Source: Bathynomus jamesi (lineage: Eukaryota; Arthropoda; Malacostraca; Isopoda; Cirolanidae). Taken from it: 64,000 bases of DNA. Shown piece after piece: positions 46,031 through 56,961 of this stretch. Under the pieces are notes generated by a model. That model saw only the letters and a program-made list of their open reading frames with translations, was not told the DNA's origin and made no database searches. Position 1 is the first letter of the stretch. Each line of letters begins with the position of its first letter. A program made the translations under genes and the position numbers. Where the stretch lies: positions 310,001-374,000 of the forward strand of contig JAJOZX010001726.1 in assembly GCA_023014485.1 (NCBI GenBank). The letters run 5' to 3'.

Positions 46031-48101
46031 CTTCTTAAAATCAAGGCGTTATGGGATAAAGCCAGCATCTCAACGCGAGCTGACCAGCATTGCATCAAGA
46101 AGCTGGAGGCGGTCTTCAAGGAGTGGAAAGCTCTGAAACAAAAAACATCAGACCAGGACCAGTGCATCCCACAAGCAGAAGGAACAGGAGTTTCAAGAGC
46201 GCTTGGAAGATCTCTTTGACATCGCTCTTGCGGATGCACTGGTCTTGATGAAGAATCCTGAGGACCGGACTTTCCTTCTGGCCCAGCGACAGAAGGGAAG
46301 GCCAGGCTGCATTGGCTCTGTAGATATGGTACAGGCCCAGAAGGACGAGGAATCCCTGAAGAGGTCAGAGCAGGAGGCCAGGTAACGGAAGAGGGCACAG
46401 GAGGAGCAGAAAGCTTCAACCAGCCGAGCGGTGCTGGCATCATCTTCACCAAGTGCGGCAGAGGAGACGGATGATGACCGGGAGAAGGAAGGTGCAGTTG
46501 GGAGTGCTGCCGCTGCATCTGCTCCAAAAAGAGCAAATAAAAATATCATGACACCTCAACTGGCTGTTGCCCTCGACCGGACGCAGATCTCCTCCAGAAG
46601 TGCGACCTACGATCTTACCGAGGCCGCTGAAAGCCTTGGCCATGATGTCATCGACTTCAACATCAATCGGAACTCCATCCACAGAGAAAGGGCTCGCCAT
46701 CGTTCGGCCCGGTCGAAAGGTTTGAAGGAGTTCTCCACCGACGTCCCCCTTACCGTTCATTGGGATGGTAAGCTCATGGAGGATCTGACATCCCGAGAAT
46801 ATGTTGATCGCTTGCCTGTCCTCGTGTCTGGCCTCGGAGTTGAGCAACTCTTGGGTGTTCCAAAGCTTCCATCCAGAACTGGAGAGGCGCAAGCATAGGC
46901 CGTCGTCAAATGTCTCGAAGACTGGAAGATCGACGACGGGGTTCAGGCGTTAAGCTTCGACACCACAGCTTCGAACACAAGTCATCGATCTGGCGCCTGT
47001 GCTCTCATCGAGGAGAAACGTGGCAGAGATCTTCTGTTCTTTGCCTGTCGGCACCATGTGTTGGAACTTGTGATTGGAGCCGCTTTCGAGACAACCATCT
47101 GGGGATCGTCGACGGGACCTGAGATACTCCTGTACAAAAGGTTCATGGGTCACTGGCAGTTCATCGATCAAGACAAGTTCAAGCCAGCTTCAACTGATCC
47201 CTCTGTGGAGAGCTCAGTGGCATTTTCGCGGGACGAACTGCTCGATTTCTCAAGAAGACAAATGGTTCATGTTCGCGACGATTACCGGGAGTTCCTCGAG
47301 CTCAGTACAATCTTCCTTAGAGGCACACCAGAGCGTGGAATCAAGTTCACAGCTCCCGGAGCAATGCATCACGCTCGATGGATGGCGAACGTGCTATACG
47401 CGATCAGAATGTGGCTCTTCCAGGAACAGTTCCGGATGACACCATCGGAGGAGAGAGGAGTGCGTGATCTCGCTGTTTTTGCCGTGGTGATCTACATGAG
47501 AGCATGGAACACAGCTCCTCAGGCGGTGGGAGCCCCCTGGAGCGACTTCCATCTCATGAAGGAGCTGATGCGCTACCCACATCGAGGGATTTCCACCGCC
47601 ACCAGCAAGAAGCTTTCCCACCACCTCTGGTACCTGTCGGAGGAGCTCGTAGGGATGGCCTTCTTTGACGACAGAGTACCTTTAGCCATGAAGAAACTCA
47701 TGGTCGAAGCCTTGGACGAAGATGCCGTCGACCATCCGCCGAAGCGTCCGAGAGTCGCCTTGAGTGCCTTCGTCGATGAGAAGAAGGGACTTGGATAATT
47801 TGTGACGAGGAACACCAAGGCCCTCTTCACTCGCTTCCAGCTTCCGGATGAATTCCTTCACAAAGATCCGGAGAGTTGGCCGGCGGAGGACTTCAAGAAA
47901 GCTCTGCGGGTCGTTGAAAGCTTCGCCGTGGTCAGCGACCGAACGGAGAGAGGAGTAGCTCTCATCCAAGAGTTCAACAAGTTGACTCGTGGAGAGGAGC
48001 AGCTGCAATTCCTCCTCCAAGTTGTCGCTGATCACAGGCGGCAGTTCCCGGACTGCAAGAAGACGACACTTGCACCTCGAACCAGGCGACGAGTGGAGTA
48101 G
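46031..48101 (+). pseudogene. hAT-like transposase version 2B, three nonsense codons
   Basis: The N-terminal part ALWDKASISTRADQHCIKKL corresponds to VWQRARIPTQRVDSCVRKL of 2A. One frameshift near 46160 leads into a continuous frame to 48101. It contains LEDLFDIALADALVLMK, VPLTVHWDGKLMEDL, LSFDTTASNTSHRSGACALI, FFACRHHVLELVIG, VRDDYREFLEL, APGAMHHARWMANVLYAIR and LWYLSEELVGMAFFDD. The C-terminus includes ERGVALIQEFNKLTRGEEQL. Stops TAA (about 46383), TAG (46896-46898) and TAA (47796-47798) are the only breaks in about 630 codons. It is GC-richer than its surroundings. Confidence 0.8.
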
Positions 48102-48302
48102 GGTTCCACGAGACCCCCACCACCGAGCGGCTAATACTCTTGTTGAGGAAGGGAGACCTGGCTGCCTGAGTAAACTTCAACGGACGAGGGCAACCTCTAA
48201 ATATTCTTAGATTTCAAAAATACTTTGTACACGTGGGTTTTACTAGGAACTGAACAAATTGGGGCGGGGGGGGTGTTAGAGAAACAAATATACAACATAT
48301 AT

Positions 48303-48324
<22 letters not shown>

Positions 48325-48362
<38 letters not shown>
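48325..48362. repeat. (CA)n(TA)n microsatellite
   Basis: CA units from about 48302 then TA units. Confidence 0.95.
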
Positions 48363-48364
<2 letters not shown>

Positions 48365-48395
48365 AGATGAAAATTTTGTTTGGTCGTATGTTTAT

Positions 48396-48700
48396 TTTTG
48401 GTGGCCGTTAAAGTCCATATTTATATTATTGATGTAATCGTGTTGCTGGCGATCACTAAGTACATATTTATATTTATTAACTTTGAAATTTTTGTTTTCA
48501 TTTTGGTGGCCGTTAAAGTCTATATATATTTTTTACGTCATCGTGCTGCTGGCGGTTCCTATTATACATATTTATATTAACTTCGAAATTTGTTTTTATT
48601 TTGGTGGCCGTAAAAGCCTATATTTATATTATTGATGTGTCATCGTGCTGGTGGTGGTCCCTTTGTTCAAATTTATGTTTAGTAACTGAAATTTTAGGTT
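48396..48700 (+). repeat. minisatellite of about 100 bp units
   Basis: TTTTGGTGGCCGTTAAAGTC-type starts recur near 48397, 48501 and 48600. Each is followed by TATTTATATTATTGATGT, CATCGTGCTGCTGGCGGT and an AT-rich tail. Three imperfect units, bounded by TA tracts. Confidence 0.85.
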
Positions 48701-48786
48701 TTTATTTTTACATTTTTCCTTTTTCTTACTCTCATTAATCAGACCCCTCCCCCACCACGATATATATATATATATATATATATATC

Positions 48787-49226
48787 AACGTAAAGAACGA
48801 CGCTTTGTATAGGAGAATATTCCGCGCAAGATGAGAGCGAAAGAACGAAACAAATGAAAAAATGAGGTAACCACCCGGGAATCGAATCCGGGATCTTCCG
48901 ATTGCCGATACAAAGCGTCGTTCTTTACGTTAATTATACTGCGTGTTTGCAGTTATAATGTATATAATGTTACGGCATGCAGGAGGTGCCCCTTTGGGGC
49001 ATTGGTTTCTGCGCGCATGTAGAGGAATTACGACATTTGATTGAGTGAGGCCCGTAGTGTAATGGTTATCATATCTGACCGGCAATCGGAAGATCCCGGG
49101 TTCGATTCCCGGGTGGTTACCTCATTTTTTCATTTGTTTCGTTCTTTCGCTCTCATCTTGCGCGGAATATTCTCCTATACAAAGCGTCGTTCTTTACGTT
49201 AATTATACTGCGTGTTTGCAGTTATA

Positions 49227-49231
<5 letters not shown>
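48787..49231. repeat. tRNA-derived SINE palindrome
   Basis: A 120 bp inverted repeat (48787-48906 and 49081-49200, nearly perfect) surrounds a 174 bp spacer. The repeat holds the 3' half of a tRNA-like sequence plus a unique tail starting CTCATTTTTTCATTTGTTTC. GATACAAAGCGTCG through GTTATAATGTATATA also occurs twice in direct orientation (from 48906 and 49178). The tail ends in (TA)n. Confidence 0.75.
49049..49121 (+). other. tRNA-like SINE head (not a functional tRNA)
   Basis: 73 nt with an A-box-like TAGTGTAATGG and a perfect B box GGTTCGATTCC. The T arm and a five-pair anticodon stem (TCTGA/TCGGA) fold, with loop CCGGCAA. The acceptor ends GGCCCGT and GGTTACC pair at only two positions, and position 33 is C instead of T. 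It is therefore a tRNA-derived promoter rather than a working tRNA gene. Confidence 0.65.
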
Positions 49232-49285
<54 letters not shown>

Positions 49286-49288
<3 letters not shown>

Positions 49289-50356
49289 AAAAATGAACGA
49301 TGAATAATTCTTATATTCTTATATTCATTCGTATAATTCTTAAATAGTTCGTATATTTATATAAATCTTTATATTTATATAATCCTTATGTTCATTATAT
49401 TCATATAATACTTATATTTGTATACATTTATATTCATATATTCATTTTTACATAGAGACCAAAATCGCGTAACGCTGACACGAGGTGGATAAATTTTTTA
49501 TTTGCTTTCTATTTTAGAAATGGTGGATTATTTCTTTTTAAACTACTTAATCATTTTTTTAGATTTAGCTTAATGTAATCTTGTTCATTCCCTGTATACA
49601 TTCTCTCTTCGTTGTAAACGATGAAGTCATGCCCTGCTTAACGTTTAATTTTGAATCTTAAACATTTAATTTTTGCTCATGTGCATGTTTGTAATTCGTG
49701 ATGGGAAGCCATATTTCAATTTCCACGTTTAGTTAACTCGGCAGATCATAATAAAATCAGATCTGTCAATATGCGGTTTAAAATAAAAATATGGTTCCTC
49801 TTGCTTAGCAGTCTAGACCTTGCTACAGCTAAAATAGCAGACAAGACCTTGCTACAACTAAAATATTTGTTTTGTCTTTAAATATTTTGCAAAGTAAATC
49901 AGCCTGTTGAGAATGAAAAACAAAAACAGATCAGCATTAAATAATAATGATGTCAGTAAAAAATTCAGTACAAAAGCCCATAAAATTTCTCCAATATTCA
50001 TTCTGATTCTTACTGATCTGGCTTAGAGGCTGAGCATTACCTGTAACATTTTAGCAGTAAAATATAGCAAGAAATATCTTTGTCTTCTCCTTCGAGCCTT
50101 GCTCTCTTCAGAGAACTTAGTCTTAAATAGAAAAAAAATAATAATTTCCCGATACGTTGTAAGAAGAATCGAGGAACCTTCAGAGAATTTAGTCAGCCTC
50201 ACATAATCCCCGATCCACTGCAAGAAGAAATCGGAGAGAAGTATAAAAGAAATTACTGCGATTCCCTATGCGGTACCAGCTACTCCAGAGTGACAAATCC
50301 GTTGCTGCCACGTAACCAGAACCCCCCCGTCAACTTCGAACCAACCAAGGCCATAG
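49286..50356 (+). repeat. LTR copy, right end truncated
   Basis: Starts TGTAAAAATGAACGATGAAT after TG repeats and matches 27933-28936 along its length. It stops at AAGGCCATAG, about 15 bp short of the GGGGTTAACA end, and passes into unrelated sequence. No primer site follows. Confidence 0.6.
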
Positions 50357-52202
50357 CATAATCACGGACAGAGAGATGGTAGCTGTCGTACGTCTGGCAG
50401 TTGGCAAAGGCAAAATATTGCCCAGATTTCAAACATTCAAGATGAGAAATCTTTAAGTAAAAATCAACCCTGTACATCTGGCAGCCGGTCAGAAATTATG
50501 CAATGTGAAATTACACAATTAATAATAATCCAGAAATGTAATACCGATCATGTAAGTACATCTCTCTCTCACTCTCTCATGTTGGGACGCCGGAAGCGAT
50601 CGAGCAACTGCGTGCGGACCTACGTAGGATAGGAGAGTGGTCCGAAAAATGGCAAATAATGACGTTTAACTTGATTAAATGCAAGGTCATGCACATTGGC
50701 TACGCCAATCCCAAGTCGGACTACTCCATGTTGGGGAGTAATATCGAGGCCACTGATTTGGAAAAGGATTTGGGGGTGCTAATTAGCAGCGACCTTAATT
50801 TTACCAAACAGTGCATAGAGGTGGAAAAGAAAGCCCAGAAGCCGTTAGGTTATATCAGGAGGCAATTTCGATTTCGGAACAAGGAGATTGTGCTCTCTCT
50901 GTACAATTCCCTGGTTCGGCCGCACCTGGAGTACGCTGTGCAGTTCTGGTTGCCCACCCTCCGGAAAGATATTGACATGCTGGAGCGAGTCCAGGCTAGG
51001 GCCACAAAGGTAATCCCTTCTGCTAGGCATATGGGCTACAATCGACGCTTTCACGCCCTGAATTTTCAGATGTGGGCATGCCTAGTTCTACGTTACATGT
51101 TGGCAATTTTCTGTCCAAAAAACTAAGTACCGTTTACCTTCAGGAAGGACCATACACCGTTTCCGAATTTTGCCAGGGAAATTTTGAAGGAACATATTCC
51201 GTGTGTTAAAAGAGAGATTGACCATACATATTTCAAACTAAGAAAATGTTTATGCGTCCTTAAATTGCATGTGTCGTGTGAACTACTTGTGGCGCTGTTT
51301 GAAACTGCAGATTATAAATGCGATGTGGAGGCAAGACGCACTGAACAACGACTTAACAGAAAGCTATCCAATTTATGTGATGAAAGTGCTTGGTCAAAGT
51401 GTGCGGTGGAAGGTTCCGTTTTAAATTTATCGACATATGTCTTATCCAAATCCGAAAAGGAAGTTCTTAATTTAGGGCTGTCCTTTGCCCTTAAACCCGA
51501 TAAAAACATTGTTTTGGATTTTGTGTCTTCCGTAGTTAATTCCAGGGTGGATATTCCGTGTTTAAATGGTTTGATTCTGAGTAAGTTTCTGGAACATTTC
51601 AACTCAATGGACTCGATTCCCAAAAGATTCCGGTTAGCTTTAGACAAGCTCAGGAAGAACGAAGCAATATTTGTCACTAAAGCGGACAAAAGTAACACTG
51701 TGGTTATTTTGGACAAGTGTGATTATAAACAAAAAATGGAAGCGTTACTTAGTGATGAATTCACCTACACCAAAGTGAAATCGTCCTCCCTAAAGCGTCT
51801 TTCTGCTGAATTCAACAAAACTATCAGGAACTTATTAAAAGGTGTCCCGGCGATTTGCCCTAAAAGATTTCTACAGATTAACCCCAAACTCCCCCACATT
51901 TACGGCTTACCCAAAACCCATAAGATTAATATACCACTCTAGGCCTGTTCAAAAATCAACTTTTTCTTATTTTCATAGGTTTCTGTACATTTTCCCATGC
52001 TTTTTGACCTGAAAAAGCCGAAAATCACAACTATTTTGACCTAGGATGTTGGGAAGCATTGCCGCATGGAGCTTTAAATTTTCTGCCTTGAAATCGGCCA
52101 AAGCGCCAATTCCGGGGTCCCTTGAATTATGTTTTGCACTTTAACTTTTGATCTAAACAAGATAGAGCAACAAATTAGGTATCAAATGAAAGAGCATAAA
52201 AT

Positions 52203-52207
52203 TAATA

Positions 52208-52255
<48 letters not shown>

Positions 52256-52281
52256 ATAATTAATAATAATAATAATAATTA
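52203..52281 (+). repeat. (TAA)n microsatellite
   Basis: Trinucleotide tract in the 5' region of the hAT-like element, upstream of the transposase start. Confidence 0.95.
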
Positions 52282-52351
52282 TCTATCATTTTTCAGGAAA
52301 CAACAGAAACAATCAGAATCTAGAAAACCATCTACAAGTTACAACTTCACA

Positions 52352-54836
52352 ATGGCATTAAGCAAGGAGCTGAGGGAGCTCCGTCGGCGCACAGTTGATA
52401 TCTCAGAACCTCCACGTACTGTCCACAGGCAGGTGTCAACTGGGCCATCTACCAGATCTCTCACTGAAACTTTCCTGGTTGGATACCCTTCAGCTTTTAT
52501 CAGTGGTTCCCAGCTTCCCACCAAAGACAGGCGTTCCAGTATTTCCTTAATCTTCAGAATTTACCGGAAAATGCAGGGAGGCCCATGGTTCAAGACCTTG
52601 CATATGAAACAGTTGAATCTATCATCCCATTCTGGCAGATGGCTAGGATCAAGACAATGACCAAGTACAACGCAATGAAGCTCTTCATGAAACTACATGA
52701 GAAACATCGTGCTCTGGTGAAAAGCAAAGGAAGAGCAAGTAACCCTGGAGGAAAAAGAGGAGCATTTGTGCTGGAATTAGACAGCCTGTTCGATATAGGA
52801 GCTCCAGATGCAATCCAGGAAATACAGAACAACAGACTGTTATCCAGAGAGAAGAAAGATGAGGATATCAGGTTCTACGAAGACCAAAAGACTGAGAGGA
52901 AAGGTCATATGTCTGGTCATGACATGATTTTTGAGACAAGATCCCTGCAGCAAGCAGCGAGGAATGAAAGACTGCAGCATAGACAAGAACAAGGTAAAAC
53001 TAATTACTTTGAACGTTACAAAAAGTTTTAAGTTTTACTCCATTGCGATATTTAGCATGTACTTAACAATTACTGTCTTAACATGTTGTACTATTTTACA
53101 GCTGCAGCAGAACAAGAGGCAGTTGTTCATGTGGATGACATTACCTGGGGTGACTCAACTGACAACGACGCTAACACAGAGGACATGGATTACCATCAGC
53201 CTCGTCCTGGATGTTCTCACCATCAAGACACTGTGACTAGTGTGACTTTGACGTTTCCAAGGAAGGTCATGGAATGTGATGTCATCTGCAATACAGCTGA
53301 TCGTCTTGGTTTATCAGACAATCAAGTTACTGCCATGGTTTCTGCCACCTTGAAAGCTGGAGGGGCTGATCTGGATAACTTCGTCATCCCAACCTCAACA
53401 ACACGTCGCAACAGAATGCTGTCCAGGTATAATATCAGCCAGAGTCACATGTCCAAGTTTTGTGAAAACCCCCCACAGTACGCTGCCTTACACTGGGATG
53501 GAAAGTTGCTCAAAGATGTCTTGGGCAGTGAACCTAGAAGTACCTCAGAGACTTTAGCTGTGCTAGTGTCTGGTCCACCTTCATACACTGAAGGAAAGTT
53601 ATTGGGAGTACCTGTCATCGACAATTCTTCTGGCACAGCTCAGGCTGAGGCTTCAATGGATTTACTGGAGACATGGGAACTTACGGATAATGTTACTGCC
53701 CTTGTTTTTGACACTACATCCAGTAACAGTGGAGTTCACAGAGGAGCTGCCAAACTGCTAGAGAAAATGCTGAACAAAAAGGTGTTTTATCTGGCCTGTC
53801 GACATCACATCCTGGAAATCCTAGTAGGAGCAGTTTGGGAGAAGCTGTTTGGGAAGGTGAAGGGGCCAGATAATCCCTGGTTTGAGCATCTGAAGGATGT
53901 TTGGACGAACTTGTCCAAGGAAAACCAAAAGATGCTGGCTATCAACAGCAAATGGCTGAAGGAAAAGAAGAAGAACAGTGAAGAAATACTCCAAGACATT
54001 CTAACAGCAGAAAGGCTTCCAAGAGCCGACTACAGGGAAATGGCTGAACTGACAGTCATTGTTCTTGGAGGAACGCCTCCTCGAGGTATTCACTGGAGTC
54101 GACCAGGCGCCATTCATCAGGCCAGATGGATGGCCAGAAACCTGTACTCCATGAAAATGCTGATGTTTGCAGATCAACTTGAGTACGACGAAGACACTGT
54201 ATCAAAGCTGGAAAGACTCAACACCTTCCTTGCGCTGTTCTACACTCCTGTATGGATGATGTCAATGTCTGCTGCAGATGCTCCCGTGAATGATCTACGT
54301 CTAATCCAGGACATGTTGAAGTACAAGAAAACTGACCCAGAGCTTGTTGATGCAGTACTTAATAAGATGGAAAACCACAAACGGTACCTGACGCAGGAAG
54401 TCGTGCCATTTGCCCTGTTCAGCAGTAGATTGAGTGACACATTGAAGCACGACATTGCTGCCCAGTTACATGCCACTGAGAAGCCAGACAGCTTCAGAAC
54501 AGGAAAGCCTCTATTCCAGAGAGTCACAGCTAAGACCACCCTGGTTGATCTCATTGGCCCAGAATCACATTTCCTGCTGGACACACTGAACATTGGATCC
54601 GAGTGGCTTCTGGAACCTGTCACGTCTTGGCCACAGAATGAGACTACAGAAAAGCGTTGGACTATGTTAAGAATCTGAAAGCGGTGAATGACATTGCTGA
54701 ACGTGGTGTCAAGATGATGAGCGACTTTGCAAATGTCATAACAACAGATGCCAAGCAAAGGGACTATCTCCTTCAAGCTGTGGAGTTCAACAGACGCCGC
54801 TTTGACAGCTTCAAGAAACAAACTCTCAACAACTGA
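52352..54836 (+). pseudogene. hAT-like transposase version 1, two exons, two frameshifts
   Basis: Exon 1 starts at ATG 52352 (MALSKELRELRRRTVDI), shifts one frame at an A-run near 52522, and ends at 52993. A 108 bp GT-AG intron (52994-53101) follows. Exon 2 joins as RQEQ/AAAEQEAVVHVDD and stays open to about 54640. It holds YAALHWDGKLLKDV, LVFDTTSSNSGVHRGAA, VFYLACRHHILEILVG, LPRADYREMAELTVIVLGGT, PGAIHQARWMARNLY and VMSAADAPVNDLRL-like segments. A second single-base shift near 54642 moves reading to DYVKNLKAVNDIAERG and the stop at 54834. The D...NxG and CRHH signatures resemble the RNase H-like core and C-x-x-H of hAT transposases. Confidence 0.85.
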
Positions 54837-56059
54837 CTGTGTAAATGTCATTATGAAATTAATCATCATGTAATGCTTTCACTTCTTGATCGATTAGACT
54901 TGTGACAAAATGTTAATCTCAAATTTGTGTCATGAATAAGGCGCCTTGTCTGCCTTGAGTGTGAGAAAACGAATTTTGTGATATTTCTGAAATCTTTGTA
55001 TGTACCAATGTGCCATTTCTTGTTCCAAGACTATCATAATTGTATAAGTTAGAAAGAGGATTAAAAACACTTTAATTTGGTGCCTATTTTGTTGCTATAT
55101 CTTGTTTAGATAAAAAGTTATAGTGCAAAACATGATTCAAGGGACCCCGGAACTGGTGCTTTTGGCCGATTTCAAGGCAGAAAACTTAAAGCTCCATGCG
55201 GCAATGCTTCCCAACAACCTAGGTCAAAATGGTTGTGATTTTCGGCCTTTTCAGGTCAAAAAGCATGGGAAAAAGTACAGAAACCTATGAAAATAAGAAA
55301 AAGTTGATTTTTGAACAGGGCTAATACCACTCCGTCCCATTATTTCACACAGGGGTTCCTTTAGTTACAGGCTATCTAAATTTCTTGCAGATAAATTGTC
55401 CCAATTAGTTGGTAAATTTTCAGGCTCGCACATCACTAATTCCTGTGACTTTATTAATAAAGTTATATCCTTAGATTTAAAGTGGGGAAGAATGATCAGT
55501 TTTGATGTTGAGTCCTTGTTTACGAAAGTTCCCATTGATGATGTACTTAGTTTTTAAGATAGAAAATTGCCACCATGTAACGTAGAACTAGGCATGCCCA
55601 CATCTGTATTTTTAGAACTGATAAAACTCTGTGACGCCCTGAATTTGTTTTCGCTGGACACTCGGAGGCTGCGCGGTCAACTCATCGAGATTTTCAAGCT
55701 CGTACATGGATTCGACGATGTCGATTTTAGAAGCATGTTTAGTTTAAATGATAATTTAACTCGCAACAATGGTTGGAAGTTGGATTTGAAACGGTTTAGC
55801 ACAAGTGTGTGTGAGAATTATTTTACCTCTAAGATCCGTGACACGTGGAACAGGCTACCTTCAGAAGTTGTGAACAGTTCCTCTGTGGATCAGGTCAAGT
55901 AAAGGTTAGACCTAATCTTGCACACTATTTGAGGATAGTAGGATGGGCGCAAAACGTTAGAGTGCAATGCAATTGCAAATGTTGACCAAGGTTGCAAAGG
56001 AAATGTTGCAAGAGGTTATGCAACTATGGGGGAGGGGTTATCACGCAAGTTGCAATGAA

Positions 56060-56081
56060 CTCCCCCAGCATGCTGGGGGAG
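56060..56081. repeat. perfect 22 bp palindrome
   Basis: CTCCCCCAGCA followed by its exact complement; a strong hairpin in the LINE 3' tail region, followed by a second C-run/G-run hairpin near 56100. Confidence 0.9.
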
Positions 56082-56159
56082 AAGGTAGGACGGCCTCACC
56101 CCCAAAAGGGGCTATACCTAACCTAAGAGAGGGAGAGAAAGGAGAAAGAGAGAGGTGAG

Positions 56160-56500
56160 TTCGCTTGGAAAGAGCCAAGCGCATATTGAGAGTTCATCCC
56201 AGCCCTTGCTGTCTTATAAGGTCCTAATCAGCCAGTTGGCGTAGAAACCAGTGCCTCCAGGCATTATCAGCCAGTTGGCACAGTGTATACATCGTTTGGA
56301 CAAATGCACGTATACTCCCGACTATACGCCCGCTATCATTACACACGATTGTATGCGCCTGGTTCGAGGCCCGGTGACGGCGCATCCTTCCACGGTTGAT
56401 AGATAAATGGGAACCCTGAGTATCCTAGTGGTTAATACGCTGGGCTCCCCGTTAAACTGTATTGCAAGACTCGGTCATGTTTGTCTGTTTGTTTATTTCC

Positions 56501-56559
<59 letters not shown>

Positions 56560-56720
56560 CCCGTTAAACAGTAGGTCTAAGGTAGAATGTAAACATCCTT
56601 CCGGTTGGTAAATAAGTAGGAACCCAGGGTATCGTAGTGATTGCTGGATTCCCCGTTAAACTGTATTGCAAGACTCGGTCATGTTTATTTGCTTATTCCC
56701 CCCCTCTCTCTCTCATATAT
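56160..56720 (+). repeat. two SINE-like direct repeats ending in (CT)n(TA)n
   Basis: About 56385-56515 and 56598-56720 are similar. Both contain GAACCC, TATCCTAGTGGTTAATACG or a variant, then CCCCGTTAAACTGTATTGCA and a CT-run leading into TA repeats. The first has A-box-like TAGTGGTTA, and a B-box-like GGTTCGAGGCC lies upstream at about 56360. ATCAGCCAGTTGGC is duplicated at 56229 and 56266. Probably tRNA-derived SINEs; family unknown. Confidence 0.5.
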
Positions 56721-56739
56721 ATACATATATATATATACA

Positions 56740-56961
56740 CGGTGAACCAAAAGTAGGTGGACAGTAGGTTGAATACGGTTTGTGTTATATTATATTATAA
56801 CTATGGTGTTCATTATAACTATGGTGTTTGTGTTATATTATATTAAATATTATAACTAAATTTATTTAAATTTTATTTTGTATTATAGTATACAAAAAAA
56901 TTAAATATGTATTCTCAAAATAAACGTTATCATTTACTGTCCACCTACATTTGGTTCACCC
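56740..56961. mobile_element. 222 bp MITE
   Basis: Inverted ends GGTGAACCAAAAGTAGGTGG and the complement of GGTGAACCAAATGTAGGTGG, about 27 bp, between TA tracts. The inside is AT-rich with a short tandem of ATTATAACTATGGTGTT. Mariner-type by its TA flanks. Confidence 0.75.

Larger units (their letters stand above)
43602..48300 (+). mobile_element. hAT-like composite (version 2), right end not found
   Basis: Starts TAGGGTGGTCCAAAATTGGG at a TA tract, like the TAGGG end of the 24079 element. It contains two related transposase segments in the same orientation. No complementary right terminus is visible before the CA/TA repeats at 48300, so the right end is lost or diverged. Confidence 0.65.
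51940..55323 (+). mobile_element. hAT-like transposon (version 1) with 250 bp inverted repeats
   Basis: A 3384 bp element starting TAGGCCTGTTCAAAAATCAA and ending with the complement of TAGCCCTGTTCAAAAATCAA. The inverted repeats extend about 250 bp each (51940-52190 and 55075-55323) at high identity. ATACCACTC flanks both sides (51931-51939 and 55324-55332), 9 bp or 8 bp if one base is chance. Excision restores PLE codons NIPLRPIISHRG. The most complete member of this transposase family here. Confidence 0.9.
51066..55633 (+). mobile_element. PLE-4 fragment with 13 bp target duplication
   Basis: Inserted in the LINE between two copies of ACGCCCTGAATTT (51053-51065 and 55634-55646). The first 46 bp (51067-51112) are an inverted copy of 55561-55606, part of its own RT. 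After that the forward RT runs to LIKLC and stops mid-gene. A hAT-like transposon (51940-55323) is nested in it. Confidence 0.8.
51134..55633 (+). pseudogene. PLE-4 reverse transcriptase, N-terminal half
   Basis: Reads FRKDHTPFPNFAREILKEHI, then FVTKADKSNTVVILDKCDYK, KLPHIYGLPKTHKINIPL / RPIISHRGS (interrupted by the nested transposon), DKLSQLVGKFSGSHITNSCD and motif A MISFDVESLFTKVPIDDV. The codon after VLSF is TAA. The gene ends at PTSVFLELIKLC, so motifs B and C and any endonuclease are absent. Distinct from PLE-1, -2 and -3 in sequence. Confidence 0.8.
50578..55945 (+). pseudogene. LINE RT C-terminal half, split by a PLE
   Basis: The left part (50578-51065) reads WSEKWQIMTFNLIKCKVMH, LEKDLGVLISSDLNF, RPHLEYAVQFWLPTLRKDI and ARHMGYNRRFHALN. 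The right part (55634-55905) continues ALNLFSLDTRRLRGQLIEIF, NDNLTRNNGWKLDLKRF and RDTWNRLPSEVVNSSSVDQ. The joint is exact once the PLE and one copy of ACGCCCTGAATTT are removed. A TAA after VDQVK and a final stop break the last codons. CR1/L2-like, 5' truncated. Confidence 0.85.

Noticed and set aside
48396..48700. CRISPR-like spaced repeats
   Set aside because: The unit repeats along its whole length, so it is an ordinary minisatellite.
49049..49121. Functional tRNA gene
   Set aside because: A and B boxes are good but the acceptor stem pairs at only two positions and base 33 is C; better explained as a SINE head.
53445..53999. Minus-strand frames inside the hAT-like transposase, and similar ones at 46446-46892 and 47573-48035
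   Set aside because: Shadows of plus-strand coding sequence with conserved transposase motifs.
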